DNA of 64,000 bases from Hordeum vulgare subsp. vulgare (GCF_904849725.1 NC_058520.1:346019670-346083669); one strand, 5' to 3'. Shown: positions 12,081 to 24,301, numbered from the stretch's first letter. A program made the numbers and translations. Notes: generated by a model from the letters alone, not told the origin.

Positions 12081-12821
12081 GCTTCTGCTAGAATTGCTAA
12101 ACCTCATGCTAGAGACAAACATAAACCTGTTGTTGGCATGCATGTTGTTTCCGTTAAGATAGGAGATCATTGTTATCATGGTTTATGTGACATGGGTGCT
12201 AGTGTTAGTGCAATACCTTAATCTTTATATAATGAAATTAAATATGGGATTGCACATGTCGAGATGCAATTTATTGATGTTACTATTAAACTTGCTAATA
12301 GAGATAATGTCTGCCCTGTGGGAATCGTTAGAGATGTTGAAGTCTTGTGTGGTAAAACTAAGTATCCTACTGATTTTATCGTTCTTGCTACCACACAAGA
12401 TAGATTTTGTCCCATCATATTTTGTAGACCTTTCCTCAATACTGTTAATGGTCAAATTGATTGTGAGAAACAAACTGTTACTGTTGGCTTTGGATGTGTG
12501 TCACATGAATTTAATTTTTCTAAGTTTGGTAGACAACCTCATGAAAAAGAATTGTCTAGTAAGGATGAAATTATTGCTCTTGCTTCTATTGCTGTGCCTC
12601 CTATTGATCCTTTAGAGCAATACTTGCTTGAACATGAAAATGATATGCATATGGATGAAAGGAATGAGATAGATAGAGTTATCTTTGAACAACGTCCTAA
12701 CCTTAAGAATAATTTGCGTGTTGAATTACTTGGAGATCCACCTACACCAAAGGGTGATCCTGTGTTTGAGCTTAAACAATTACCTGATACTCTTAAGTAT
12801 GCTTATCTTGATGAAAAATAG
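12081..12821 (+). pseudogene. Aspartic protease region of element A, decayed
   Basis: The frame continues from gag. The active-site motif reads CDMGASVSAIP at about 12187-12218, where Athila-type proteases have D(L/T)GAS. A TAA at 12219-12221 follows at once, after which the same frame resumes with the flap and core region (VEVLCGKTKYPTDFIVL and CPIIFCRPFLNTVNG). The usual ILGRPFL box has become IFCRPFL. It ends at a TAG at 12819. The role in the intact element is polyprotein processing; this copy is dead. Confidence 0.8.
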
Positions 12822-12969
12822 ATATATCATGTTATTATTAGTGCTAACCTTTCAAAGCATGAAGAAAAGAAATTATTGAAAACTTTGAGGAAGCACCCTG
12901 CCGCTATTGGATATACTCATGATGATCTTAAGGGCATTAGTCCCACTCTATGCCAGCATAAAATTAAAC

Positions 12970-14533
12970 CGATCCTGATTCCAAACCAGTTGCCGATCAC
13001 CAACGAAGATTAAATCCTAAGATGAAAGAGGTGGTAAGAAAAGAAATGCTAAAGCTCCTAGAAGCAGGTATTATTTATCTTGTTTCTCATCGTGATTGGG
13101 TAAGTCCGGTGCATTGTGTCCCTAAGAAGGGAGGTATTACCGTTGTCCCTAATGATAAAGATGAATTGATCCCACAAAGAATTGTTACTCGCTATAGGAT
13201 GGTAATTGATTTTAGGAAATTAAATAAAGCTACTAAGAAAGATCATTACCCTTCACCTTTTATTGATCAAATGCTAGAAAGATTGTCTAAACATACACAC
13301 TTTTTCTTTCTAGATGGTTATTCTGGTTTCTCCCAAATACCTGTTGCACAATCTGATGAGGAGAAAACCACTTTTACTTGCCCTTTCGGTACCTTTGCTT
13401 ATAGACGTATGCCTTTTGGTTTATGTAATGCACCTGCTACCTTTCAAAGATGTATGATGGCTATATTCTCTGACTTTTGTGAAAAGATTGTTGAGGTTTT
13501 CATGGATGATTTCTCCGTTTACGGATCTTCTTTTGATGATTGCCTGAGCAACCTTGATCGAGTTTTGCAGAGATGTAAAGACACTAACCTTGTCTTGAAT
13601 TGGGAGAAGTGACACTTTATGGTTAATGAAGGCATTGTCATGGGACATAAAATTTCTGAAAGAGGTATTGAAGTCGATAAGGCTAAAGTTGATGCGATCG
13701 AGAAAATGCCATGCCCTACAGACATTAAAGGTATAAGAAGTTTCCATGGTCATGCTGGTTTCTATAGAAGGTTTATTAAAGACTTCTCTAAGATTTCTAG
13801 GCCTCTCACCAATCTCTTGCAAAAAGATATTCCGTTTTTTTATGATGATTGTGAAGAAGCATTTGAAATACTTAAGAAGGCCTTGATAACTGCACCTATT
13901 GTTCAACCACCTGATTGGAACCTACCTTTTGAAATTATGTGTGATGCTAGTGATTATGCTGTTGGTGTTGTTCTAGGACAAAGAGTTGATAAGAAATTAA
14001 ATGTTATTCATTATGCTAGTAAAACTCTAGACAGTGCCCAAAGAAACTATGCTACTACTAAAAAAGATTTTTTAGCAGTTGTGTTTGCATGTGATAAGTT
14101 CATATCTTATATTGTTGATTCAAAAGTTACTATTCACACTGATCATGCTGCTATTAAATATCTCATGCAAAATAAAGATGCTAAACCTAGACTTATTAGA
14201 TGGGTTCTCTTGCTACAAGAATTTGATTTGCATATTGTTGATAGGAAGGGTGCTGAGAACCCCGTAGCAGATAACTTGTCTAGGTTAGAGAATGTTCTTG
14301 ATGACCCACAACCTATTGATGATAGCTTTCCTGATGAACAAGTGAATGTCATCAATGCTTCACGCAGTACACCATGGTATGCTGATTATGCTAAATATAT
14401 ACCACCCACTTTCACATACCAACAAAAGAAAAAGTTCTTTTATGATTTGAGACATTACTTTTGGGATGATCCTCACCTTTATAAAGAAGGATTAGATGGT
14501 GTTATTAGACGTTGTGTACCTGAGCATGAATAG
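12970..14533 (+). pseudogene. Reverse transcriptase and RNase H of element A
   Basis: After a frameshift near 12970 the frame reads LNPKMKEVVRKEMLKLLEAG, the RT fingers, then MVIDFRKLNKATKKDHYP and RRMPFGLCNAPATFQ. The catalytic FMDD box is at 13499-13510. A TGA at 13610-13612 replaces a codon after NWEK. The same frame continues with the thumb and connection ([19 protein letters not shown]). RNase H follows, with its acidic residues in [31 protein letters not shown] and [10 protein letters not shown]. It ends at TAG 14531-14533. Apart from that TGA the domain is well preserved. Confidence 0.92.
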
Positions 14534-15742
14534 GGACAGATCCTACAGAAGTGTCACTCCGAGGCTTACGGAGGACACCATGCGGGAGATAGAATTGCAC
14601 ACAAGGTATTGCAATTCAGTTTTTATTGGCCTACTCTCTTCAAGGATGCTCGTAAGTTTGTCTTGTCTTGTGATGAATGTCAAAGAATAGGTAATATCAG
14701 TAAATGCTAGGAAATGCCTATGAATTATTCACTTGTTATTGAAACATTTGATGTTTGGGGTTTTGATTATATGGGACCTTTTCCAAAGTCCAACGGGTAT
14801 ACTCATAATCTAGTTGTTGTTGATTACGTTACTAAGTGGGTAGAAGCTATTCCAACTAGTAGTGCTGATCATAACACCTCTATTAAGATGCTTAAAGAAG
14901 TTGTGTTTCCTAGATTTGGAGTCCCTAGATATTTAATAACCGATGGTGGTTCACATTTTATTCATGGTGCTTTCTGTAAAATGCTTGCTAAGTATGATGT
15001 CAACCATAGAATTGCATCTCCTTATCATCCTCGGTCTAGTGGTCAAGTAGAGTTAAGTAATAGAGAAATTAAATTAATTTTGTAAAACACTGTTAATAGG
15101 TCTAGAAAGAATTGGTCTAAGAAACTTGATGATGCACTATGGGCTTATAGAACTGTTTATAAGAATCCCATGGGCATGTCTCCGTATAAAATGGTTTACG
15201 GTAAAGCATGTCATTTACCTCTTGAGCTAGAGCATAAGGCTTATTGGGCAATCAAAGAGCTCAACTTTGATTTCAAACTTCCTGGTGAGAAGAGATTATT
15301 TGATATTAGCTCACTTGATGAATGGAGAACTCAGGCGTATGAAAATGCCAAGTTGTTTAAAGAAAAAGATCAGAAGTGGCATGATAAAAGGATACAAAAA
15401 CGTGAGTTCAATGTCAGTGATTATGTCTTGCTATACAATTCTCGTTTAAGATTTTTTGTAGGCAAATTTCTCTCTAAATGGGAAGGACCTTACATTATTG
15501 AGGAAGTATATCGTTCCGGTGCCATAAAAATCAACAACGCGGAAGGTAATTTTCCAAGAGTTCTAAATGGGCAAAGAATCAAGAATTATATCTTAGGTAC
15601 TCCCATAAATGTTGAAAGCAATATTATTAATACCATAACTCCGGAGGTGTACATAAGGGATATTTACCAGCTTGTTTCAGACTCCAAAAACGAAGAGGTA
15701 TGTGATACGGTAAGTAAACCGACTCCAAAACTCTTCCAATAG
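14534..15742 (+). pseudogene. Integrase of element A
   Basis: The frame of the RT continues. The zinc-binding module reads CHSEAYGGHHAGDR...CDECQRIGNIS. The catalytic triad lies in FDYMGPFP, ITDGGSHF and SGQVELSNREIK. TAG at about 14708 and TAA at about 15083 are single-codon nonsense changes. The last 190 residues (from 15170) hold the C-terminal DNA-binding part (FLSKWEGPYIIEEVYRSGAIKI) and stay open to 15742. No chromodomain is present, as expected for the Athila lineage. Confidence 0.92.
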
Positions 15743-16040
15743 CATTTTTTCTCCGTTTTGGAATATTTAGAAAAATAGAAAAAATCAAAGTAGTCTGGAA
15801 AGCGCACGAGGAGGTGACAAGCCTGACAGGCGCGCCTGGGGGGGCTCGTGAGCACCTCGTGTGTCTCCCGGACTCCATTTTCTTGTGGAATACTCCTTAT
15901 GGTTGGTAAAAATTCATTATATAATCTCCCGAAAGGTCTGACCCTCGTATCATGCAAATATCCTCTGATTTTGTTTCGAGCCTGTTTCTGCAGTAGATTT
16001 AGAGCAAAGATGTCTTCTCAAGATTCAGAGAGGGAGCTAT

Positions 16041-16424
16041 GTGGCTAATTACCTTGCTAACCCGAAGGTCTACGGAGACTTAGATCCTTATGATTGGACC
16101 ATAGATGAGGAAGAAGATTATGATCCTAAGGGGAAGGAAGGAACAAGTTCCGACGAAGAGGAAATTCCTCTACCCCAACCTGGGGACATGCATGTGCAGC
16201 TCAAGAAGTTGAGTATCCCTAACTCAAGGAAGAAGCCTAAGATTTTGTTTACCCCTTCTCGTGTTTTGCAGGAGAGTAAGCAAGAATTATGTCAAAGGGT
16301 GTTGAGGCTTGAAGAGGAAGTTAACGATCTAAAAGAGCAGAACTTTGTGCTAAAAAGGAAACTAAACAAGCTTAAGCATTCTGCCCCAACTCCACCACCA
16401 TCACCTCCGAAGGAAGACAATTAA
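16041..16424 (+). CDS. Small acidic coiled-coil ORF downstream of integrase
   Basis: This is a 127-residue open frame in the place where Athila-type elements often carry an env-like or other third ORF. It opens MANYLANPKVYGDLDPYDW, followed by a strongly acidic stretch (about residues 22-42, with IDEEEDYDP and SDEEE). A likely coiled coil covers residues 80-113 (LRLEEEVNDLKEQNFVLKRK), and the tail is proline-rich (APTPPPSPPKED). No signal peptide or membrane segment is visible, so it is not a complete envelope protein. An upstream ATG at about 16010 (MSSQDSEREL) may be the original start, broken by a frameshift. Function is unknown to me. Confidence 0.6.
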   Translation: MANYLANPKVYGDLDPYDWTIDEEEDYDPKGKEGTSSDEEEIPLPQPGDMHVQLKKLSIPNSRKKPKILFTPSRVLQESKQELCQRVLRLEEEVNDLKEQNFVLKRKLNKLKHSAPTPPPSPPKEDN

Positions 16425-17955
16425 ACACATGGGGATGGGCACTCCCCTTGGCTTGTGCCAAGCTTGGGGGAGTTTCCCCGGTATCGTATCACCATCACAT
16501 CTTTTGCCTTTACCTTTATCTTAGTTCGATCCTTTTTGGTAATATCTTTATCTAGTAGAATAAAGTTCTTAGTATGATCTAGGCTTGAGTTTTGCTTTGT
16601 GTTACCCCCAATGTAATCGAGTTCGTGAGTCATATAATAAAGAGTGTTTTAGTTAAGGGCTTTGCTTCATGACATGATCTAAAGAAAAGAATAATAATAG
16701 AATAAAAGCATGAAAGATCATGTCATGATCCTATGGGAAGTGGTGGCTTCACATATAAAAAGAATGTTGACTGAAACTTGTTGTGGGTGGAAAAACGTAG
16801 ACCTTGGTCATTTTTGCAATTAATAGGAAGTAATAAAGAAATAGAGGTTCACATATAAATATATCATCTTTGACATCGTCTATGATTGTGAACACTCATT
16901 AAACTATTACATGCTGAGAAGTAGATGTTGGACAAGGAAGACAACATAATGAATTATGTTTGCTTGGTTCCGAACAATGTTATATGACTAGAGATCCCTT
17001 AGCATGTGACGCTTGCTTCCACCTCATATCAGCCAAAACTTATGCACTAAGTAGAGATACTACTTGTGCATCCATAAACCCTCGACCCAGTTTTGTGATG
17101 AGAGTCCACCATACCTACCTATGGATTGAGTAAGAACCCTCAAGTAAGTTGTCATCGGTGCAAGCAATAAAAATTGCTCCCTAAATATGTATGATCTATT
17201 AGTGTGTGGAAAATAAGCTTTGTACGAATCTATGATGATGAAGACATAAAAGCGACAGACTGCATAGTAAAGTTCTTTATCACAGGAGGCAATATAAAGT
17301 GACGTTCCTTCACACTAAGAGATCACACATCCAAACCTCAAAAGCGCATGACAACCTCTGCTTCCCTCTGCGAAGGGCCTATCTTGTACCTTTACTTTTT
17401 ATCTTTAAAGAGTCATGGTGATCGACACCAATTCCTTATTTAGCCATTATCGTGGCAAGCGTCATGTGCTAGGGAAAGATCTATATTCATATATCAACTT
17501 GGAAGTAAGTAATCATGAATCATTATTGTTGACATTACCCTTGAGGTAAATAGTTGGGAGGCGAAACTATAAGCCCCTATCTTTCTTTGTGTCCAACTAA
17601 AACTTTGATCTCATGAGTACCGCGTGAGTTTTAGCAATTGTAGAAGACTAAAAGATGATTGAGTATGTGGATTTGCTCTACAAGCTCTTATTTGACTCTT
17701 TCCGATGTTATGATAAATTGTAATTGCTTCAATGACTAAAGACTATTGGTTGTTAATTCTCAATAAGGTTCTTGATCCATACTTTACATTGTGAAGGAAT
17801 TGTCACTTTAGCATAAGAGATTATATGACGATATTGTTGTTCTAAATATGATTATGATGCCTGCATGTCTGTATTTTATTTTATCGACACGTCTATCTCT
17901 AAACATGTGGGCATATTTATTGATCTCGGCTTCCGCTTGAGGACAAGCGAGGTCT
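16425..17955 (+). other. Non-coding 3' region of element A with an internal polypurine-tract copy
   Basis: No coding motif is present. Just after the small ORF, 16460-16473 reads AAGCTTGGGGGAGT, identical over 14 bases to the polypurine tract before the 3' LTR. The rest is AT-rich sequence without recognisable structure. Long non-coding tracts between the last ORF and the 3' LTR are usual for this lineage. Confidence 0.75.
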
Positions 17956-17969
17956 AAGCTTGGGGGAGT
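17956..17969 (+). other. Polypurine tract of element A
   Basis: AAGCTTGGGGGAGT ends directly at the first base of the 3' LTR. It is the site that primes plus-strand DNA synthesis in LTR retrotransposons. Confidence 0.85.
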
Positions 17970-18882
17970 TGATACGTCCATTTTGCATCATGATTTTATA
18001 TTGATATTTATCGCATTATGGGCTGTTATTACACATTATGGTACAATAATTATGCCTTTTCTCTCTTATTTTATAAGGTTTACATGAAGAGGGAGAATGC
18101 CGGCAGCTGGAATTCTCGGCTAGAAAAGGAGCAAGTTTGAGATACCTATTCTGCACAACTCCAAAAGCCGTGAAAATCAGCGAGGAATTATTTTGGAATA
18201 TATAAACAATACTGGGCGGAAAAAATACCAGACGGGAGCCACCACGAGGTCACGAGCCTGCCAGGCGCGCCTGGGTGGCTCGTGGGCCCCCTGTTACCCC
18301 TCCGGCTCCCATCTTCTTCTATATAGAGGGTTTCATCCCAGAAAAAAATCAAGGGAGAGCTTTCGTGAAGAAACGCCGCCGCCACGAGGCGGAACTTAAG
18401 TAGAACCAATCTAGAGCTTCGGCAGGGCCGTCCTGCCGGGCAAACTTCCCTCCCGGAGGGGGAAATCATCGCCATCGTCATCACCAACACTCCTCTCATC
18501 GGAGGGGACTCATCTTCATCAGCACCATCTCAAACTATGAAACTATCAAAGTAGTGAACGCGAATCATATGAACATGATGAAAACTAGCTTGACAGAAAT
18601 TCCCATGTGTCCTCGGAGCGCTTTACCTTATATAAGAGTTCGTCCAGGCTTGTCCCTTGCTACAAAAGGGATTGGGCCATCTTGCTGCACCTTTGTTACT
18701 ATTGTTACTTGTTATCCGTTACGAATTATCTTATCCCGCAACTATCTGTTACTGATAATTTCAGTGCTTGTAGAGAATACCTTGCTGAAAACCACTTGTC
18801 ATTTCCTTCTGCTCCTCGTTGGGTTCGACACTCTTAGTTATCGAAAGGACAACGATAGATCCCCTATACTTGTGGGTCATCA
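17970..18882 (+). repeat. 3' LTR of element A, internally deleted
   Basis: It begins TGATACGTCCATTTTGCATC and ends CCCCTATACTTGTGGGTCATCA; the TSD GAGAC follows. At 913 bp it is short because about 590 bp present in the 5' LTR are missing at a junction near 18531. It keeps the LTR end that the 5' copy has lost, so the two LTRs complement each other and the full-length LTR would be about 1.5 kb. Confidence 0.92.
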
Positions 18883-19034
18883 GAGACCATCTTCATCCTA
18901 CGCCCCCCATGGATTGATAAACCTTAGGTCATCCACTTGAGGGAAACTTGCTATTGTCCTACAAAACTCTACGCTTGGAGGCCCAACTCGAGTCTAGAAG
19001 AAGAAGGTTGTGTAGTAGACATCAAGCACTTTTC

Positions 19035-19052
19035 TGGCGCCGTTGCTGGGGA
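19035..19052 (+). other. Primer-binding site of element H (tRNA-Asp)
   Basis: TGGCGCCGTTGCTGGGGA lies 10 bp after the LTR end. It matches the complement of the plant tRNA-Asp 3' end (TGGCGCCGTTGCCGGGGA) with one mismatch. Confidence 0.85.
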
Positions 19053-19110
19053 GGTGAGTGTGCGATGCCCCATTAAATTAAGCTACAGTAAACCTATGCT
19101 AATGGTGCCA

Positions 19111-20759
19111 TGCAACTGCAACAAAAGACCTTCCAACAGCGCCAGAAACACGTGGCTGACGGGACACTGTTCTTGTCTTGATACTCCTCAGCAACGGCAC
19201 CAGGAATCCTTCTGCTACGGCTATGCCTTTAGGGACTTCCTAGGCAAATATGCAAAGGATTTCCCCCTTGGCCTTGGAGCCTTGCGTTGGTGTTCCCTCG
19301 AAGCGGAAAGGGTGATGTAGCACAGCGGTGGTAAGTATTTCCCTCAGTTTTGAGAACCAAGGTATCGATCCAGTGAAGGAATATCACAAGTACCTGCACA
19401 AACACAAAGAGCTTGCTCCCAACGCTATGAAGGGGTTGTCCATCCCTTATAGATTGTTTGCCAAGTGAGAATTGATAGCAACAAAGTAACAAAGCAAAGT
19501 AAAAGCGAAAGTGGAAACGATAGGTGTGAATAGACCCAGGGGCCGTAGTGTTCACTACTGGCTTCTCTCATGAAAGCAAGTAGACGGTGGGTGAACAAAT
19601 TACTGTCGAGCAATTGATAGAACCGCGCAAAGTTGTGAAGTCATCTATGGAAATGATTATATCTATAGGCATCACATCCAAAACAAGTAGACCGATACTT
19701 TCTGCATCTACTACTATTACTCCACACGTCGACTGCTATCCAGCATGCATCTAGTGTATTAAGTTCATGAGAACAGAGTAACGCCTTAAGCAAGATGACA
19801 TGATGTAGATGGACAATATCATATCTACGATAAAATCCCATCTTGTTACCCTTGATGGCAACAACATGATGCGGGCCTTGCTGCCCTTTCTGTCACTAGG
19901 AAAGGTCACCACACAGTATGAACCCAAAACCAAGCACTTCTCCCATTGCAAGAATCATAGATCTAGTTGGCCAAACAAAACCCAAGACTCGAAGAGACTT
20001 ACAAGGATATCAAATCATGCATATAAGAAATCAGCAAAGACTCAAATATATATCATAGATAATCTGATCACAAATCCACAATTCATCGGATCTCAACAAA
20101 CACACCGCCAAAGAGGATTACATCGGATAGATCTCCATGAAGATCATGGAGAACTTTGTATTGAAGATCCAAGATAGAGAGGAAGCCATCTAGCTACTAA
20201 CTACGGACCCGTAGGTCTGAAGTGAACTACTCACGAGTCATTGGAGGGCGATGATGTTGATGTAGAAGCCCTCCAACTCCAAAGTCCCATCCGGCAGGGC
20301 ACCGGGAAGGGTCTACAGATGAGATCTCGCGGAAACAGAAGCTTGCGGCGGCGGAAAAGTGTTTTCGTGGATTCCCCTATTTTTTGTGTATTTTAGGGAA
20401 TATATAGGCGAAGGAGCTAGGTCAGGGGGGCGCCAGGGAGGCCACAAGCCTGGTAGCCGCCCCCCTGATGGCGGCTACAGGGCTTGTGGGCCCCCTTTAG
20501 CTCTCCTGCCTTGGCCCTCAAGCCCCGTGATCTTCTTCCGTTCGGGAAAAGTTTATTTCGGGGATTTTATTCCGTTTGGACTCCGTTCAAAATCAGATCT
20601 GAAAAGAGCCAAAAAACACAGAAAAAATAGGAACTGACACTTGGCATTGAATTAATAAGTTAGTCCCAAAAAAGATATAAAAGGTACATAAAACATCCAA
20701 AGATGACAAGATAACAACATGAAACCATCAAAAATTATAGATACGTTTGAGACGTATCA
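19111..20759 (-). repeat. 3' LTR of element B
   Basis: On the minus strand it begins TGATACGTCTCAAACGTATC (at 20759) and ends GTTGCAGTTGCA (at 19111), 1649 bp. The adjoining internal sequence, AGCATCCCCAAGCTT at 20761, is the reversed polypurine tract. It matches the LTR at 24330-25966 over its length. Confidence 0.93.
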
Positions 20760-23433
20760 AGCATCCCCAAGCTTAACTCCGCTCGTCCTCGAGTAGAGAA
20801 GTGATAAAGAATTAATTTTTGATGCTTTCATGCTACCTAGCATAGATGTCCTTTGTAACTCCTCTTATGTGACGTGAATGTTCAGATCCATTAGATTCAA
20901 AACAATAATTTGCTATTGACATGGAAACAATAATACTTCAAGAAAACTAGCAAGGTAATCATGAACTTTCAAAATAACAAGGCCAAAAGAAAGTTATCCC
21001 TACAAAAGCATATAGTCTGGCTATGTTCTATCATCATTGCACAACGAATTTAAATCATGCACAACCCCGGTATTGGCCAAGTAATTGTTTTCACAACTTT
21101 AGTTTCTCAAACCTTTTCAACTCGCACGCAATACATGAGCGTGAGCCATGGTTTTAGCACTGTAAGTGGTGTGGAGTGTGGTGGAGGTTGCAAGACAAAC
21201 AAGGAGAAGATGATCACATTAACTAGGCATATCAATGAGCTGTGGAGATGCTCATCAATAGATATCAATGTGAATGAGTAGGGATTGCCATACAAATGAT
21301 GCACTAGAGCTAAGAGTATGTGAAAGTTCTTAAAGAAAACTAGTGGGTGTGCACCCAACATGCTTTCTCACGAAGACCTAAGGTAATTTTGACGAAGCCT
21401 ATCATTGGAATATACAAGCCAAGTTATGTAATGAAAATTTCCCACTAGCTATATGGTGGTGACAAAACAAGAGACTCTCAATCATGAAGATCATGGTGCT
21501 TAATAAGCACAAGTGTGGAAGGATAGTAGCATTGTCCCTTCTCTCTTTTTCTCTCATCTTTTTTTGGTGGGCTATTTGGCCTCTCTTTTTTATTTTGGTG
21601 GGCATCTTTGGCCTCTTTTATTTCCTCACATGGGACAATGCTCCATCAATGATGATCATCACACTTTCAACTCAAAACTTAGAGCAACGATGACTCTATA
21701 TGGAATGCCTTCGGTAGTGTACCGTGACAATGATCTAGCATGGCATAGACATTAATGGAAACATCATGCTAGCTATCTTACGATCATGCAATGGCAATGT
21801 AGAAGTGGTGGCACATGTCATGGTGGTAGTTGCACGACAATATATCTCGAAATGACTTTGAAAAAGCCATAATAGGTAGGTATGGTGGCTGTTTTGAGGG
21901 AGGCTAATGGTGGGTTTTGTGCACCGGCGAAAGTTGCACGACACTAAGAAGATAGTGATGGTGGAAGGTGAAAGTGCATCTAAACCATGGACTCAATATT
22001 AGTCATGAAGAACTCATATACTTGTTGCAAAAGTTTTAGTAGTAATCGAAACAAAGCATTCAACGCATACTCCTAGGGGAAAGGTTGGTAGGTATAAACC
22101 ATCGCGCGATCCCGACCGCCACACAAAGGATGACAATCAATAGACTAATCGTGCTCAGATTTCACCACATAGTGGTTCACCATACGTGCATGCTACGGGA
22201 ATCACTAACTTCAACACAATTATTTCTAGATCCACAACACCTTACTAGCATAACTTCAATATTACCACAACCACAACTCAAAACTAATTGAGATGAATCA
22301 AACTTCTCTAACTATTCAATGCACATGAAGGTGGAAGTTTTCATATCCCTTTGGATAACTACCCCTTTTGAGACTACTTTCAAAGCATAGATAAACTACC
22401 AAGCCAGGCACCGCTGTGCTCTAAAAGATATAAGTGTAGCACATAGAGCAAAATCAACTAGCTCAAAACATATAAGTGAAGCACATGTGAGCTGAATTGT
22501 CTACCAAAGGATATAAGTGAAGCTCGACAAAATCACGGTGAGTGCATGTCTCTCTATCTAGGTGTGCAGCAAGGATGATTATGACACAAAAAAATAAAAG
22601 ACTCCTACGATACAAGAATCTCCAAGAAAAACACATAACATGTGGTGAATAAAAATATAGCCCTAAGTAACGTTACCGATGGATTGAAGACGAAAGAGGG
22701 GATGCCTTCCCGGGGCATCCCCAAGCTTAGGCTTTTATGGCATCCTTGAATCATATTGGGGTGCCTTGGGCTTCCCCAAGTTTGAGATCTTGCCACTCTT
22801 TATCTTTTCGTCCATAAGAACTTCACCCAAAACTTGAAAACTTCACAACATGAAACTTAAACAGAAACTCGTGATAGCATTAGTATAAGAAAGCAAACCA
22901 CCAGTTCCTTAGGTACTGTAGCAAACTTAAATTCTACTTATGTTGATGTTGGGTTACTGTATTTTAAATCTTCCATGGCTAATACCCCCGATACTATCCA
23001 TAGTTTCATAAAAATAAGCAACCAACTCAACAAAAATAGAATCTGTTAACAGCAGACGAGTCTGTAGCAATCTGTATACTTCGTATACTTCTGGTACTTC
23101 CAAAATTCTGAACAATTACGAAGGTCTGAAGAATTTGCGTAGAAATCAGAAGCAAAAAGAATCAACTCAAAATATCTTATAGAAACAAAATGAAAATTCT
23201 TTTTGTGAGCAGAAAGTTTTTGTCTTTTCCTGCATGACCAAACGATCATCCCCAAGACTAATCATAACGATTTTGCTTGGCTCAAACGCAAAAAGAAACA
23301 CAAAATACACAATCATAACAGAATTATGAAAGTGTGGAAAACACAAAACAGAAAGAAAAAGGATAGATTCGTTGGGTTGCCTCCCAACAAGCGCTTTTGT
23401 TTAACGCCCTTAGCTAGGCAAAAGGTGATGGAA
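20760..23433 (-). other. Non-coding 3' region of element B
   Basis: No coding motif. On the minus strand it has the same order of blocks as the corresponding regions of C and D. These are a GGGAGGCAACCCAACGAAT block near 23365, two AAGCTTGGGGATGC-like copies with a hairpin near 22700-22735, imperfect repeats of CTTCACTTATATC near 22420-22530, and the polypurine tract at 20760-20775. Confidence 0.85.
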
Positions 23434-24117
23434 TCACGTATAGTCATCCTTGGTGCTCAAACCATAAGTAGTGTGATCATTTATCATCTTAAGATCTTCA
23501 TCTTTATTGGATGACTCGCCACTAGCTTTAGGAACAAAAACAGACTTGACGGTCTTTTTGAGAGTGAGATTTGGAGTATTTTGCACAACGGCAAAAGCGG
23601 AACCCAAGTTGGTTATGACATATTCTAGTTTGCCAATTCTAGAAGAATCATTAACTATAAGTTCCTTCTCCCTTAAATTTTTCAAAACATTTCCCACTTT
23701 GGATCTGTACTGAGTAATTTGATTGTGGATCTTTCTATCCAAACCCTCAATAAGTTCAACTGTGGCAATTTTGTTTTCAATAGCGTCAAGCCTTTGCATC
23801 ACGTGTTCCAAGGTTAAGGTAGTTCCATTAACCATGAGCGGGGGTGAGCCTACCAAATTAATGATAGATCCATAGGAGTCAACAGTATGGCTCCCCAAAA
23901 AATTCCCGCCTACAATGGTATCAAGGATATACCTATTCCAAGGAGAAATTCCAACATAAAAACTGCGAAGAAGGACGGTAGTGGATTGCTTACGAGTAGA
24001 TCTACTTTGAGCATTGCAAATCTTGTACCAAGCGTCCTTCAAATTTTCTTCCTCATTCTGCCTAAAATTGAGAACTTCATTCTTAGGGGTATCGTTTGGA
24101 GTGGTGGGTCTAGCCAT
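23434..24117 (-). CDS. Gag-like protein of element B
   Basis: A 227-residue uninterrupted frame beginning with ATG at 24117, about 185 bp after the primer-binding site. Residues 27-75 (LKDAWYKICNAQSR, LLRSFYVGISPWNRYILD, GGNFLG) fit the retrotransposon gag core seen in Sabrina-type elements. Residues 100-160 are rich in heptad-like leucine and isoleucine (VMQRLDAIENKIATVELIE) and may form a coiled coil. There is no zinc knuckle and no protease. It is the only intact gag-like frame in the window. The product would be a capsid-like protein; whether it is expressed is unknown. Confidence 0.75.
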   Translation of the reverse strand: MARPTTPNDTPKNEVLNFRQNEEENLKDAWYKICNAQSRSTRKQSTTVLLRSFYVGISPWNRYILDTIVGGNFLGSHTVDSYGSIINLVGSPPLMVNGTTLTLEHVMQRLDAIENKIATVELIEGLDRKIHNQITQYRSKVGNVLKNLREKELIVNDSSRIGKLEYVITNLGSAFAVVQNTPNLTLKKTVKSVFVPKASGESSNKDEDLKMINDHTTYGLSTKDDYT

Positions 24118-24301
24118 TGATGGACTATCTCACACACAAACGAGCAGGAAGAGAGAGTGAAACGGGCAAAAGAAAATGGCAAAGGAGAAAGGCAAATGAA
24201 AACGTCAAATGTGAAGTGGGGGAGAGGAAAACGAGAGGCAACTGGCAAAAAAGTGAATGCAAGAGATGAGTTTGTGAGACCTACTTGGATAGATCTCTCC
24301 T

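Larger units (their letters stand above)
9577..18882 (+). mobile_element. Element A: Athila-lineage Ty3/gypsy retrotransposon, TSD GAGAC
   Basis: This is a 9.3-kb insertion flanked by GAGAC at 9572-9576 and 18883-18887. Its order is 5' LTR, gag, protease, RT, RNase H, integrase, a small extra ORF, a non-coding tract, a polypurine tract and the 3' LTR. RT and integrase motifs (RKLNKATKKDHYP, GLCNAPATFQRCMM) are those of the Athila lineage, and the LTR start TGATACGTCCATTTTGCATC recalls barley BAGY-2. Both LTRs carry deletions and the coding region has several stops and at least one frameshift, so it is inactive. Confidence 0.95.
8098..19024 (+). repeat. 5' LTR of host element H, split by element A
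   Basis: The LTR opens with TGATGCGTCTCCAACGTATC at 8098 and is interrupted at 9576 by element A. It resumes at 18888 and ends with GTGTAGTAGACATCA at 19024. Without the insertion it is about 1.6 kb. The rejoined text GCTTCACAGAGAC + CATCTTCATCC reads smoothly, and the TSD of A (GAGAC) belongs to it. The primer-binding site follows 10 bp after its end. The terminal motifs recall Fatima/WHAM-type gypsy LTRs. The 3' LTR is outside the window. Confidence 0.85.
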
